From Tepidibacter hydrothermalis (GTDB taxonomy: Bacteria > Bacillota > Clostridia > Peptostreptococcales > Peptostreptococcaceae): a stretch of 64,000 nucleotides of DNA. Positions within the stretch are counted from its first letter, which is position 1; the number at the start of each line of letters is the position of its first letter. Shown piece by piece: positions 8,660-17,316 of this stretch. Made by a program: the position numbers and the translations under genes. The stretch lies in NCBI RefSeq assembly GCF_029542625.1, contig NZ_CP120733.1, positions 248,001 through 312,000 of the forward strand, written 5' to 3'. A model generated the notes under the pieces. The model worked only from the letters and a program-made list of their open reading frames with translations, did no database searches and had not been told where the DNA came from.

Positions 8660-8825
8660 ACAATATTATTAACATAATAACTTAAATCTGATTGATGGAT
8701 TTATTCATCAAGAGGAGACTATTAAAATTCTAATTACAAGGATATTTATCTGAGTAAAAGGTGAGAGGGTGATATGAAAATTATTGGCTTTCCTTATCTT
8801 TTTTTAAGGAAGGCTTTTTTATTTA
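8660..8825 (+). other. Unassigned leader-like segment ending in an intrinsic terminator
   Basis: The segment ends in a terminator hairpin (GGCTTTCCTT, loop, AAGGAAGGC, T6) at about 8787-8820. Upstream is a small hairpin (TTGATG...CATCAA) and a ribosome-site-like GAGAGGG followed by ATG 8774, opening a ~19-codon ORF that overlaps the terminator. It looks like a short leader RNA or attenuator, or a remnant. It matches no riboswitch class I can recognise. Confidence 0.35.
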
Positions 8826-8856
8826 TACTTTAAAACTATGATTTAGTATTTAATCG

Positions 8857-9062
8857 AAAAATTACATTCATTTAAATAACGCTACTTAGTCAATATTTTT
8901 ATAAAATCAGAGACTTAAACTTATTAAATATACTAAAACTTCATAAACTCGCTATGCTCAGACAATGAAGTTTCTTAACGTAGATTTAAACGTTTAAATC
9001 TAGATTTTATAGAAAAATATTAACCAAAAAGTAGCTAACATTTAAATAAACGTAATTTTTAA
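8857..9062 (+). repeat. R1 palindromic element, copy 1
   Basis: Imperfect ~205-bp palindrome. The outer arms ATTACATTCATTTAAAT and (inverted) ATTACGTTTATTTAAAT pair, and the centre is CTCGCTATGCTCAGACAATG. It shares with the other copies the right-arm GCTAACATTT and the bulge TTAACGTAGATTTAAACG, but its arm sequence is its own. It lies between hydA and the TM1266-type regulator. Confidence 0.8.
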
Positions 9063-9176
9063 AACGTAGTCATGTATATAGTGAGTACGTTAAAGTAAAA
9101 CATCAAAGCATATAAAAATTCGAAATATAAAACAGGAAAATAAATTTTAATATTTAGACTAGAATAGGAGATTTAT

Positions 9177-9422
9177 ATGAATAAGAGAATTGGTGTAGTT
9201 GCGATTTTGGTTGAGGATAGAGACAGTGTAGGTGGGGTAAATAAATTACTTAGTACACATGCTGAAATTGTTGTTGGACGAATGGGAATACCTTATAAAG
9301 AAAAAAATTTAAGTGTTATATCTATAATTGTAGATGGTACTAATGATGAGATAGGAGCTTTGACTGGAAGACTTGGAAGGCTTCAAGGAGTTACTGTAAA
9401 GAGTGCTTTAACACAAAAATAA
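9177..9422 (+). CDS. TM1266-family iron-only hydrogenase system regulator
   Basis: 81-aa ACT-like/ferredoxin-like-fold protein (MNKRIGVVAILVEDRDSVGG ... GRLGRLQGVTVKSALTQK). Members of this family, named after Thermotoga TM1266, sit beside hydEFG and were proposed as regulators from context; no mechanism is established that I know of. Here it is 16 bp upstream of hydG with its own AGGAG site, supporting a link to maturase expression or H-cluster assembly. The KSALTQK C-terminus is typical of the family. Confidence 0.85.
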   Translation: MNKRIGVVAILVEDRDSVGGVNKLLSTHAEIVVGRMGIPYKEKNLSVISIIVDGTNDEIGALTGRLGRLQGVTVKSALTQK

Positions 9423-9438
9423 TGGGGAGGTTTTCGCT

Positions 9439-10812
9439 ATGAATACTTTAAATATAATTGATGAGGGAAAAGTAAATGATATTCTTGAGGATGCAAAGAC
9501 TGTATCTAAGGAAGAAATTTTAAATATAATAGAAAAATCAAAGGATTGTTTTGGACTTACATCTAAAGAGGCAGCAGCTTTACTTCAGGTACATGATGAA
9601 GATATTTTAAATAAGATGTTTGAAGCTGCTAAATATATAAAAGAAAAAATATATGGAAATAGAATAGTAATGTTTGCACCTCTTTACACTAGTAATGAGT
9701 GTACTAACAATTGTCTATACTGTGGATTTAGAGTAAATAACAAGGAGTTACATAGAAGAACTCTATGTCCAAACGAGGTTATAGAAGAAGCAAGTGCAAT
9801 AGAAAATCAAGGCCATAAAAGAATACTTTTAGTATGTGGTGAGGATAAAAGGGTTACTCATATAGATCATATAGTGGATTCTGTACAAGCTATATATGAC
9901 AATGTAGATATAAGAAGAATAAATGTAAACTGTGCACCTCTTGAAGTTGATGAGTTTAAAAAACTTAAGGATGTTGGAATAGGAACTTATCAGATATTCC
10001 AAGAAACATATCATAGACCTACTTATAAGAAGATGCATGTTAGTGGATCAAAGACAGATTATGATTATAGACTTACTGCTATTGAAAGAGCTTTTGAAGC
10101 GGGTATTGATGATGTAGGAATAGGACCACTGCTTGGTCTTTATGATTATAAATTTGATGTTTTAGCAACTCTTATACATGCTGAATATCTAGATCATAAG
10201 TATAATGTAGGACCTCATACAATATCTGTTCCAAGACTTAGACCAGCAATTGGTTCAGCTCTTGAAGAAGTACCATATCCAATAAGCGATACTGATTTTA
10301 AGAAGATAGTTGCAATATATAGATTGGCTGTTCCATACACTGGAATAATAATGTCTACAAGAGAAAGTGCTGAGTTAAGAGATGAACTACTTGAACTTGG
10401 AGTATCTCAAATGTCAGCAGGTTCAAAGACTAATCCAGGTGGATATGAGGAAGATGATAACGACGCTAAGCAATTTGTAGGAAATGATGAAAGAGGATTA
10501 GATGAGATTTTAAGAGTTGTATGTAAGCAAGGACATCTTCCAAGTTTTTGTACTGCATGTTACAGAAACAACAGAACGGGAGAGGCATTTATGGAGCTTG
10601 CAAAGGATGCTCATATACATGAATTCTGTCAACCAAATGCAATACTTACATTTAAAGAAAATCTAGTAAATGTAGCATCTGATGAAACTAAAAAAATGGG
10701 AGAAGAATTACTTAATAGAGAGATAGAGAAGATAGAAGGAGAAAAAGTTAAGGCGGAGACATTGAAGAGACTTGAAAGAATCGAAGCAGGAGAGAAGGAT
10801 CTTTATTTCTAA
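9439..10812 (+). CDS. hydG: H-cluster maturase HydG (radical SAM tyrosine lyase)
   Basis: Cleaves tyrosine to supply CO and cyanide as an Fe(CO)2CN synthon for the H-cluster. It is 457 aa, normal length. The radical SAM motif CTNNCLYC has Cys88, Cys92 and Cys95, followed by a ThiH-like core (NVNCAPLEVDEFKKL, YQETYH-type loop as FQETYHRPTY). The C-terminal auxiliary cluster motif C-x2-C-x22-C is visible (FCTACYRNN ... HEFCQPNA). GGGGAGG precedes the ATG. It is cotranscribed with the TM1266-type gene, but the remaining maturases are separated from it by an R1 repeat. Confidence 0.95.
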   Translation: MNTLNIIDEGKVNDILEDAKTVSKEEILNIIEKSKDCFGLTSKEAAALLQVHDEDILNKMFEAAKYIKEKIYGNRIVMFAPLYTSNECTNNCLYCGFRVNNKELHRRTLCPNEVIEEASAIENQGHKRILLVCGEDKRVTHIDHIVDSVQAIYDNVDIRRINVNCAPLEVDEFKKLKDVGIGTYQIFQETYHRPTYKKMHVSGSKTDYDYRLTAIERAFEAGIDDVGIGPLLGLYDYKFDVLATLIHAEYLDHKYNVGPHTISVPRLRPAIGSALEEVPYPISDTDFKKIVAIYRLAVPYTGIIMSTRESAELRDELLELGVSQMSAGSKTNPGGYEEDDNDAKQFVGNDERGLDEILRVVCKQGHLPSFCTACYRNNRTGEAFMELAKDAHIHEFCQPNAILTFKENLVNVASDETKKMGEELLNREIEKIEGEKVKAETLKRLERIEAGEKDLYF

Positions 10813-10832
10813 GGATATATAGTACTTGAGCC

Positions 10833-11034
10833 AAAAATAAAGCTTATTGAAATATCGCTCATGATTAAATATTTATAATAAAACTGAGCATTACATCTTA
10901 TTGAATATACTAAAAGTTCTAAACTCCCTATGGTCAGACAACGAACTTTCTTAACGTATATTCAAACGATGTAATACAAGTTTTATTTATAAATATTTAA
11001 AAATTCGCTAACATTTTAATAAGCTTTATTTTTT
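10833..11034 (+). repeat. R1 palindromic element, copy 2
   Basis: ~200-bp imperfect palindrome between hydG and hydE. The outer arm AATAAAGCTTATT recurs inverted at the other end and the core is CTCCCTATGGTCAGACAACG. The right arm carries CGCTAACATTTT. The rest of the 400-bp gap (11035-11212) is AT-rich with no feature I can name. Confidence 0.85.
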
Positions 11035-11212
11035 AGAATTTGTGATATAGAGTATATTCTATTAGTAAGAAATTTTAAAATAAAGATATAGGAAATAAAG
11101 ATGTAAAAAGAAAAACATTTTGAAAATAAAGATGAAGAGATATAAAAAATATTTAAGTGCATAAGTATAAGTTCATAAATATTATTAAGACAAAGATTGC
11201 TGGAGGAATAGT

Positions 11213-12544
11213 ATGGATAAAGGTGTGAAACACTTTCTTATAATGGCTGGGTCTACTAATCATATGTTAATGGGAGATAAGTTGTTAAAGGATAATGGAA
11301 TTAAGACTTCGCTTGTTCCTGCTCCTGCTGAGTATGGTTCGGTTTGTGCTATTGCTATAAAGGTTGAGGATAAAGATATTGATATAAGTGAGAAGTATTT
11401 AAGAGAGAATGATATAAGTATAAGAGGTATATATGAAGAAAAGCCAGAAAGACTTACAGGTCTTATAGATAAACTTAAAAACTCTATAATAAGAGATGGA
11501 TTTTTAGATGTTCTTAAAAAGATAGAAGATGGACAAGATCTTACTCATTCTGATATAGTTCTTCTTCTTAAAACAGATAGAAAGGCTGAAATGGAGGCTC
11601 TTTTTAAGGCTGCTGATGAGATGAGAAAGAAGATAATTGGAGATGTTGTAGATATAAGAGGAGCTATTGAGTTTTCTAATCACTGTAAAAAAGATTGTAA
11701 GTATTGTGGGGTTAGAAGAAATCTTGAAGGTCTTCAAAGATATAGAATGACTGAGGATGAGATAATGGAAGTTGTTCACTCACTTCATAATATAGGAATA
11801 AAAACTGTAATACTTCAATCAGGAGAAGATGCTTGGTGGACTAGGGATAGAATTGCCCACTTAATAACTAGGATTAAAAAGGAAACTGGAATGAAGATAA
11901 CTTTAAGCTTAGGAGAAAGACCAAGAGAAGAGTATGAATACTTTAAAAAGCTTGGAGCTAACAATTATCTTCTTAAAATAGAGACTACAAATGAAGAAAT
12001 ATTTAAATTTATCCATCCTGATGATGATATAAATCATAGAAAAGAATGTTCTAGTTGGTTAAAAGAACTTGGATATTTAAATGGATCTGGCTGTATAATA
12101 GGTCTTCCAGGTCAAAGAGAAGAAGATATTGCAAATGATATACTTTATTTCAAGGACATGGGTATTAATATGATAGGCATAGGACCTTTTATACCTGCAA
12201 AAGGAACTCCTCTTGAAAATTATCCAACTGGAGATGTAGATATGACTTTAAAGGCGGTTGCAGTTACAAGACTTGTATGTAAGAGAGTATTCCTTCCCGC
12301 AACTACTGCACTGGCGTCAATTGATTCAGATCTTCAAGCAGATGCCCTAAAGGCAGGTGCAAATACTATAATGCTTATAAATACTCCAGCAAAGTATAGA
12401 TACAATTATCAAATATATTCGGACAAAAATATGGTTGATTTAAAATCTGCATATGATGCAGTTACGGGAGCAAATAGAGAATTCCCATCTTATTTAAAAA
12501 TAGACATGGAGGTGTATAAGGATGCAGGGAACACCGAGAAGTAA
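11213..12544 (+). CDS. hydE: H-cluster maturase HydE with N-terminal DUF3343-like domain
   Basis: Radical SAM maturase needed to build the dithiomethylamine-bridged diiron site. The radical SAM motif CKKDCKYC (Cys158, 162, 165) starts far later than in ordinary HydE (~345-360 aa). The protein is 443 aa because of an extra ~95-residue N-terminus. That part (FLIMAGSTNHMLMGDKLL, then LVPAPAEYGSVCAIAIKV) has the layout of DUF3343, a small putative sulfur/selenium-carrier-like family with one Cys in a G-x-x-C loop. The fusion suggests a sulfur or persulfide input to HydE, which is inference. GGAGG precedes ATG 11213. The 3' end overlaps hydF by 23 bp. Confidence 0.88.
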   Translation: MDKGVKHFLIMAGSTNHMLMGDKLLKDNGIKTSLVPAPAEYGSVCAIAIKVEDKDIDISEKYLRENDISIRGIYEEKPERLTGLIDKLKNSIIRDGFLDVLKKIEDGQDLTHSDIVLLLKTDRKAEMEALFKAADEMRKKIIGDVVDIRGAIEFSNHCKKDCKYCGVRRNLEGLQRYRMTEDEIMEVVHSLHNIGIKTVILQSGEDAWWTRDRIAHLITRIKKETGMKITLSLGERPREEYEYFKKLGANNYLLKIETTNEEIFKFIHPDDDINHRKECSSWLKELGYLNGSGCIIGLPGQREEDIANDILYFKDMGINMIGIGPFIPAKGTPLENYPTGDVDMTLKAVAVTRLVCKRVFLPATTALASIDSDLQADALKAGANTIMLINTPAKYRYNYQIYSDKNMVDLKSAYDAVTGANREFPSYLKIDMEVYKDAGNTEK

Positions 12545-13754
12545 TAGACTTCATATATCTATATTCGGAAAAAGAAATGCAGGTAAATCAAGCCTTATCA
12601 ATGCACTTACTAATCAAGATATAGCCCTAGTTTCAAATGTAGCTGGAACTACTACTGATCCCGTTTATAAGGCCATGGAAATACTTCCAATAGGACCTGT
12701 TGTTTTAATAGATACAGCAGGTATTGATGATGAAGGTGATTTAGGTCAGCTTAGAGTAAAAAAGACTCTTCAGGTGTTAAACAAAACTGAGCTTGCAGTA
12801 CTTGTTATAAGTGCAGTTGATGGGGTAACTGATTTTGATAAAGAAACTTTAGATAGAATCAAGGATAAGAAGATACCTGTAGTTGGAGTTGTAAACAAGT
12901 CTGATGAAAAGAATCTGTCAGAAAGTGATATAAATAATATACAAGATGAGATTGGAATTGAATTTGTAAAGGTAAGTTCAAAGACTAGAGATGGAATAGA
13001 TGAACTTAAAAATTTAATTATAAAGTATTCTCCAAATACTGATGTTGAAAAGAAGATAGTAGGGGATTTGATAGAACCACATGATTATGTAGTTTTAGTT
13101 ACTCCTATAGATAAGGCTGCACCTAAAGGAAGATTAATACTTCCTCAACAACAGACTACAAGAGATATAATAGACCATGGCTCAATAGCAATAATAACAA
13201 GAGAAACAGAACTTGAAGCAACTCTTCAAGGTCTTAATAAAAGGCCAAAGATAGTTATAACAGATTCACAAGCTTTTGAAAAAGTAGATAAGTTAACTCC
13301 AAAAGATATACCTATGACATCATTTTCAATATTATATGCGAGATACAAGGCTGATTTAGAAGAACTTGTTCTTGGAGTTAAGCAAATAGAGAAACTAAAA
13401 GAAAATGATAATGTCTTAATATGTGAAGGGTGTACTCATCATAGACAAGAAGGAGATATAGGAAAAGATAAAATTCCTAAATGGATAGAGGGTATGTGTG
13501 GTAAAAATTTAAACTTTGAATGGACTTCTGGAGTCAACTATCCAGAGCCAGATGAAATGAAAAAGTATAGTTTGATAGTTCACTGTGGTGGATGCATGCT
13601 AAATCCTAAGGAAATGGAATTTAGAGTTATGCAGGCTAGAGAAAATAGAACTCCTATTGTAAATTACGGAATATTAATAGGTCATATAACTGGAGTTTTA
13701 GAAAGAGCACTTGAACCATTCCCTGTTGCTAAAGAACTTTATATTGGAGAGTAA
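12522..13754 (+). CDS. hydF: H-cluster maturase/scaffold GTPase HydF
   Basis: Scaffold on which the [2Fe] subcluster is assembled before delivery to HydA, 410 aa. The GTPase domain starts with the P-loop GKRNAGKSS (16-24), followed by G2/G3 (TTTDPVYKAME, DTAGIDDEGDLG) and NKSDE. The C-terminal [4Fe-4S] ligands are Cys301 in CEGCTHHRQ and Cys355/Cys358 in HCGGCML, the CxHx(n)HCxxC-type pattern. Its ribosome site GGAGGTG lies inside the end of hydE, so the two are translationally linked. It is closed by the terminator at 13776. Confidence 0.95.
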   Translation: MQGTPRSNRLHISIFGKRNAGKSSLINALTNQDIALVSNVAGTTTDPVYKAMEILPIGPVVLIDTAGIDDEGDLGQLRVKKTLQVLNKTELAVLVISAVDGVTDFDKETLDRIKDKKIPVVGVVNKSDEKNLSESDINNIQDEIGIEFVKVSSKTRDGIDELKNLIIKYSPNTDVEKKIVGDLIEPHDYVVLVTPIDKAAPKGRLILPQQQTTRDIIDHGSIAIITRETELEATLQGLNKRPKIVITDSQAFEKVDKLTPKDIPMTSFSILYARYKADLEELVLGVKQIEKLKENDNVLICEGCTHHRQEGDIGKDKIPKWIEGMCGKNLNFEWTSGVNYPEPDEMKKYSLIVHCGGCMLNPKEMEFRVMQARENRTPIVNYGILIGHITGVLERALEPFPVAKELYIGE

Positions 13755-13775
13755 GTAAAAATATAAAAAAAGTAG

Positions 13776-13820
13776 AAACTTAGATTTCGTTTATGAGATC
13801 TAGGTTTTTATTTTTTTTTA
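13776..13820 (+). terminator. Intrinsic terminator after hydF
   Basis: AAACTTAGATTTC / GAGATCTAGGTTT stem with wobble pairs, followed by a run of T. The following 13821-13935 stretch is AT-rich with nothing certain. Confidence 0.75.
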
Positions 13821-13935
13821 ATAATTTAAATAATATTATTAATCAAAAATTAAGCTTATTGAAATAATATTTGTTTGTTAACAACTACTGTTATTTTTTC
13901 AGCGTATCTTGACGTTATCATGTTGCACTAAAATA

Positions 13936-13965
13936 TTACCTTAATATTGTTAAATGTGCTATAAT
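13936..13965 (+). promoter_or_regulatory. Probable promoter of the soluble chemoreceptor gene
   Basis: Perfect TATAAT at 13960-13965 with a weak -35 TTACCT at 13936 (spacer 18), about 70 bp before the start codon. Confidence 0.5.
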
Positions 13966-14035
13966 TTAGGATGTGTTATACTGGTTTATGTTAAAATATA
14001 ACAAATTATACAAAATTTCAAAAGAAGGTGACTTC

Positions 14036-14869
14036 ATGATTACAACTTTAGAAGAAAATGAACTTATAAAATCTTTTAATAATTTAATACCATATTTTCA
14101 ATACTATTTTGAGGATGAAATTGCTTTTACTATTTCAAATACAGAGTATTTTTTAAGAGGTGTTGATAGTGAAACAATTAAGCTAGGGGTAAAGTCAGGG
14201 GATACAATTCCAGTAGGTTGTGCAGCGTACGAATGCTTAAAGGCTAAAAAAACAGTATCTATAATTGTACCAAAAGAGGTTTTTGGAATTTCTGTAAAAG
14301 CAATAGGAGTTCCAGTTGAAGAAAATGGAGAAGTAGTTGGAACGATTGTTATAGCCAAAAGTTTAAAACGTCAAAAAGAGATGTTTAATTTAACTGAGAA
14401 CTTGTCTGATTCTTTAGAGCAAATAGCAAAATCTATTAATGAAATTAATAAAGGCGTACAAGATGTTGCATTAGTTAATGGAGCTATACAAAAAAATGTA
14501 AAAAAGACTTATGATGAAGCTCAAAATACAGATAAAGTATTGAAATTCATTGAAAATATAGCAAGTCAGACAAATTTACTAGGATTAAATGCAGCGATTG
14601 AAGCAGCTAGAGCAGGACAAGTAGGGAGAGGCTTTGGTGTAGTTGCAGATGAAATAAGAAAGTTATCAGTATCTAGTAGTGAGTCTATTAAGCAAATAAA
14701 TGGAGTATTAAAAAATATTCAAGATTCAGTAACGAAAATATCAGATAAAATTAATGATTCAAATATTGTTTTTGAAGAACAGGTTTCTTCTATTGAAGAA
14801 ATAACAGATGTTATAGAAAAATTAAATCAGTCGGCATCAGTACTTAAGGGTATGGCGTCAAAAATCTAA
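14036..14869 (+). CDS. Soluble methyl-accepting chemotaxis-like protein
   Basis: Cytoplasmic 277-aa receptor-like protein without membrane segments. The first ~125 residues form a small sensor domain with alternating beta/alpha pattern ([16 protein letters not shown] ... [25 protein letters not shown]), of PAS/GAF-like character. The rest is a short MCP coiled coil with the invariant tip [20 protein letters not shown] and [15 protein letters not shown], the CheA/CheW contact. Residues added by a start at 13973 are rejected: AAGAAGGTG at 14022-14030 points to ATG 14036. The signal is unknown. A one-gene transcript is likely. Confidence 0.8.
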   Translation: MITTLEENELIKSFNNLIPYFQYYFEDEIAFTISNTEYFLRGVDSETIKLGVKSGDTIPVGCAAYECLKAKKTVSIIVPKEVFGISVKAIGVPVEENGEVVGTIVIAKSLKRQKEMFNLTENLSDSLEQIAKSINEINKGVQDVALVNGAIQKNVKKTYDEAQNTDKVLKFIENIASQTNLLGLNAAIEAARAGQVGRGFGVVADEIRKLSVSSSESIKQINGVLKNIQDSVTKISDKINDSNIVFEEQVSSIEEITDVIEKLNQSASVLKGMASKI

Positions 14870-14967
14870 TAGAATTAGCATATAATATAAAGTAAAACTT
14901 GATTGAGATGGAGTTTTAGAACTCTTAGATTTTGGGTAAATTCAAATTTAAGTAGGAGATGAGGGGT

Positions 14968-15831
14968 ATGAAAATTACAACAATAATAGAAAATTCTTTG
15001 GGTGATAAGGACGAACTGTATAATGAACATGGACTGTCTTTTTTTATAGAAACGCCAAAGTGTAATATTCTATTTGATACAGGAAAAACAGGAGATTTTA
15101 TTGAAAATGCAAAAGCCTTACAGGTTGATTTAAATAAAGTAGATTATTTGCTACTTAGTCACGCTCATTATGATCATTGTGGAGGAGTTAGAAAATTTTT
15201 AGACACTTTTAATGTTAATCCAAAAATGTATATAGGCGATAAATTCTTTGTAAATAGCGATAAATACCATTATTCAGATGGAAAGCAGAAACTAGATTTT
15301 ACATCTGCTAGTTCAGAATATAGATATATAGGAATTGATTTTGATGAATCTTTTATAAAAAATAAAAAAATAGATATTAACTATATAAATAATGATATGG
15401 TAGAGCTTAGTGAAAATATATATGTATTTACTAATTTTGAAAAAAATTATGATTTTGAAAGAAGTAATCCTAATATGAAAATAAAGCGAGGAGAAGAGTA
15501 CATAATAGATCCTTTTGATGAGGAGATAGTTTTAGCTTTAGATACAGAAAAAGGACTTTTAGTTTTACTTGGTTGTTCTCATCCTGGAATTTTAAATATA
15601 GTTGATACAATTGCTAAAAGAACAGGTAAGAATATATATGGAGTTATAGGGGGAACGCATCTTGTAGAAGCTGATGAAGATCGTATAAATAAAACTATAG
15701 AATATTTAAAAGAAATGGATATTAATCTTATAGGTGTATCTCACTGTACAGGAGAAAAAGCAACTAAAATGTTTGAGAAAAAATGTGAGAATTTCTTTGT
15801 AAATTGTACAGGAACTGTTTTAGAAGTTTAA
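14968..15831 (+). CDS. MBL-fold metallohydrolase (dihydropterin-phosphate-synthase-like family)
   Basis: 287-aa metallo-beta-lactamase-fold protein. The metal motif is SHAHYDHCGG (His65, His67, Asp69, His70), with later ligands in LLGCSHPGILN and GVIGGTHLVEA and a final SHCTG. This set is typical of the archaeal MptA/'7,8-dihydropterin-6-methyl... synthase'-annotated branch of MBL proteins, common in anaerobes with no firm function in bacteria. ATG 14968 is chosen because TAGGAG at 14953 fits it; ATG 14959 is too close to that site. The terminator at 15863 makes it the end of its unit. Confidence 0.8.
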   Translation: MKITTIIENSLGDKDELYNEHGLSFFIETPKCNILFDTGKTGDFIENAKALQVDLNKVDYLLLSHAHYDHCGGVRKFLDTFNVNPKMYIGDKFFVNSDKYHYSDGKQKLDFTSASSEYRYIGIDFDESFIKNKKIDINYINNDMVELSENIYVFTNFEKNYDFERSNPNMKIKRGEEYIIDPFDEEIVLALDTEKGLLVLLGCSHPGILNIVDTIAKRTGKNIYGVIGGTHLVEADEDRINKTIEYLKEMDINLIGVSHCTGEKATKMFEKKCENFFVNCTGTVLEV

Positions 15832-15862
15832 AAATAAATTTTAATATAATCTCTTTATGCAT

Positions 15863-15900
15863 AAAAAGGCGAAGGACTCTGATGAGTCCTTCGCCTTTTA
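15863..15900. terminator. Strong bidirectional intrinsic terminator
   Basis: AAAAGGCGAAGGACTC, loop TGAT, GAGTCCTTCGCCTTTT: a 16-bp perfect stem. Confidence 0.9.
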
Positions 15901-16087
15901 TATATACAAAAATAATTTGAATTATTTTAATATAAATCTATTTTATAGTTCGTATTATGTAAATAAATTTTTTCTATTGGATTATTTTATAAGCAAGAAT
16001 TATAATTGATTTTGTAAGAATATGAAGAAATAGGAAACAATATAAAAAATAAGAAAATCATTTTTAACTATGAAAGAAGGGTTGTTT

Positions 16088-17269
16088 ATGAAATATGATT
16101 TTGATGAAGTAATCAATCGTTTTGATACAAATTGTTTAAAATGGGATGGATTAGAAGAGCGATTTGGTATATTGGATAAAGATGTGCTGCCTTTATGGGT
16201 AGCGGATATGGATTTTAAAGCACCACAGTGTGTTATTGATACAATTATAAATAGAACTTCTCATGGAATTTTTGGATATGCTGGAGGATATAATACTTAT
16301 TATGATTCAGTAATTCATTGGATGAAGCATCGCCATAATTGGGATATAAAAAAAGAATGGATTGTATTTACACCAGGGGTTGTTCCAGCATTAAATATTA
16401 TAGTAAAAGCACTAACAAAGCCTGGAGATAAAGTAATAATTCAATCTCCTATATACCCACCATTTTTTAAAGCAGTTATGAACAATGGATGCAATGTAGT
16501 CGATAATCCTTTGAAATTTGATGGGAAAAAATATGTAATGGATCTTGATGATTTAGAGGAAAAGATTGATAATACCGTAAAACTTATTTTTTTATGTAGT
16601 CCTCATAATCCAGTAGGAAGAGTGTGGAGTAAAGACGAATTAAAAAGGCTTGGAGATATTTGTATAAGAAATAATGTAATACTCGTATCTGATGAAATAC
16701 ATTCTGATTTAGTATTAAAAGGTAATAAGCATACGCCTTTGGCTTCAATAAGTGAGGAGTTTGCTCAAAATACTATTGTTTGTACAGCTCCGAGTAAAAC
16801 TTTTAATATTGCGGGTCTTCAAACTTCAAATATCATTATTCCAAACGAATTAATAAGAAACAAGTTCTTAAAAGCAAGAGAAAGCTGTGGTATTTCAAAA
16901 CCAAATACATTTGGAATAGAAGCATTAGAAGCAGCTTATAGACATGGAGAAGAATGGTTAGATCAGCTTTTGCTATATTTAGAACAAAATTTAAACTATT
17001 TAACAAAGTACATAGAAGAGAATATTCCTAGAGTGAAGGTGATTCAACCTGAAGCCACATATTTAGTATGGTTAGATCTAAGAAAACTAGGATTGAATAA
17101 AAATGATTTAGAAAATATTATTTTTACCAAAGGAAAGTTAATATTGAATCAAGGATATACCTATGGAGAAGAAGGAGAAGGTTTTGTAAGAATAAATATT
17201 GCTTGTCCACAATCTATATTAAAAGAAGGATTAAGTAGATTGAAAAAAGCTATAGATAACCAACTATAG
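16088..17269 (+). CDS. MalY/PatB-type PLP-dependent C-S lyase (cystathionine beta-lyase/aminotransferase)
   Basis: Fold-type I PLP enzyme, 393 aa. Features: the family N-terminus FDEVINRFDTNCLKWD, PLWVADMDFK, SPIYPPFF, CSPHNPVGRVW, Asp of SDEIHSDL, and the Schiff-base lysine Lys237 in SKTFNIAGLQ. The MalY/PatB group cleaves C-S bonds of cystathionine, cysteine or cystine. The start ATG 16088 follows AGAAGGG with 6-nt spacing; ATG 16070 lies over that site. It is 47 bp upstream of an amino-acid ABC importer, so the likely role is use of imported cystine or a related sulfur amino acid. Exact substrate is inferred. Confidence 0.88.
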   Translation: MKYDFDEVINRFDTNCLKWDGLEERFGILDKDVLPLWVADMDFKAPQCVIDTIINRTSHGIFGYAGGYNTYYDSVIHWMKHRHNWDIKKEWIVFTPGVVPALNIIVKALTKPGDKVIIQSPIYPPFFKAVMNNGCNVVDNPLKFDGKKYVMDLDDLEEKIDNTVKLIFLCSPHNPVGRVWSKDELKRLGDICIRNNVILVSDEIHSDLVLKGNKHTPLASISEEFAQNTIVCTAPSKTFNIAGLQTSNIIIPNELIRNKFLKARESCGISKPNTFGIEALEAAYRHGEEWLDQLLLYLEQNLNYLTKYIEENIPRVKVIQPEATYLVWLDLRKLGLNKNDLENIIFTKGKLILNQGYTYGEEGEGFVRINIACPQSILKEGLSRLKKAIDNQL

Positions 17270-17316
17270 GAAAAAAGCATAGATGAACAATACACTATAA
17301 AAAGAGGAGGATTTAT

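Noticed and set aside
13830-13960. Possible eighth R1 copy (TAAGCTTATTGAAATA near 13852)
   Set aside because: Resembles one outer arm only; the core and the CTAACA arm are absent and pairing is poor. At most a decayed remnant.
16000-16087. SAM, T-box or other leader before the C-S lyase
   Set aside because: No conserved riboswitch or T-box sequence found; only AT-rich DNA.
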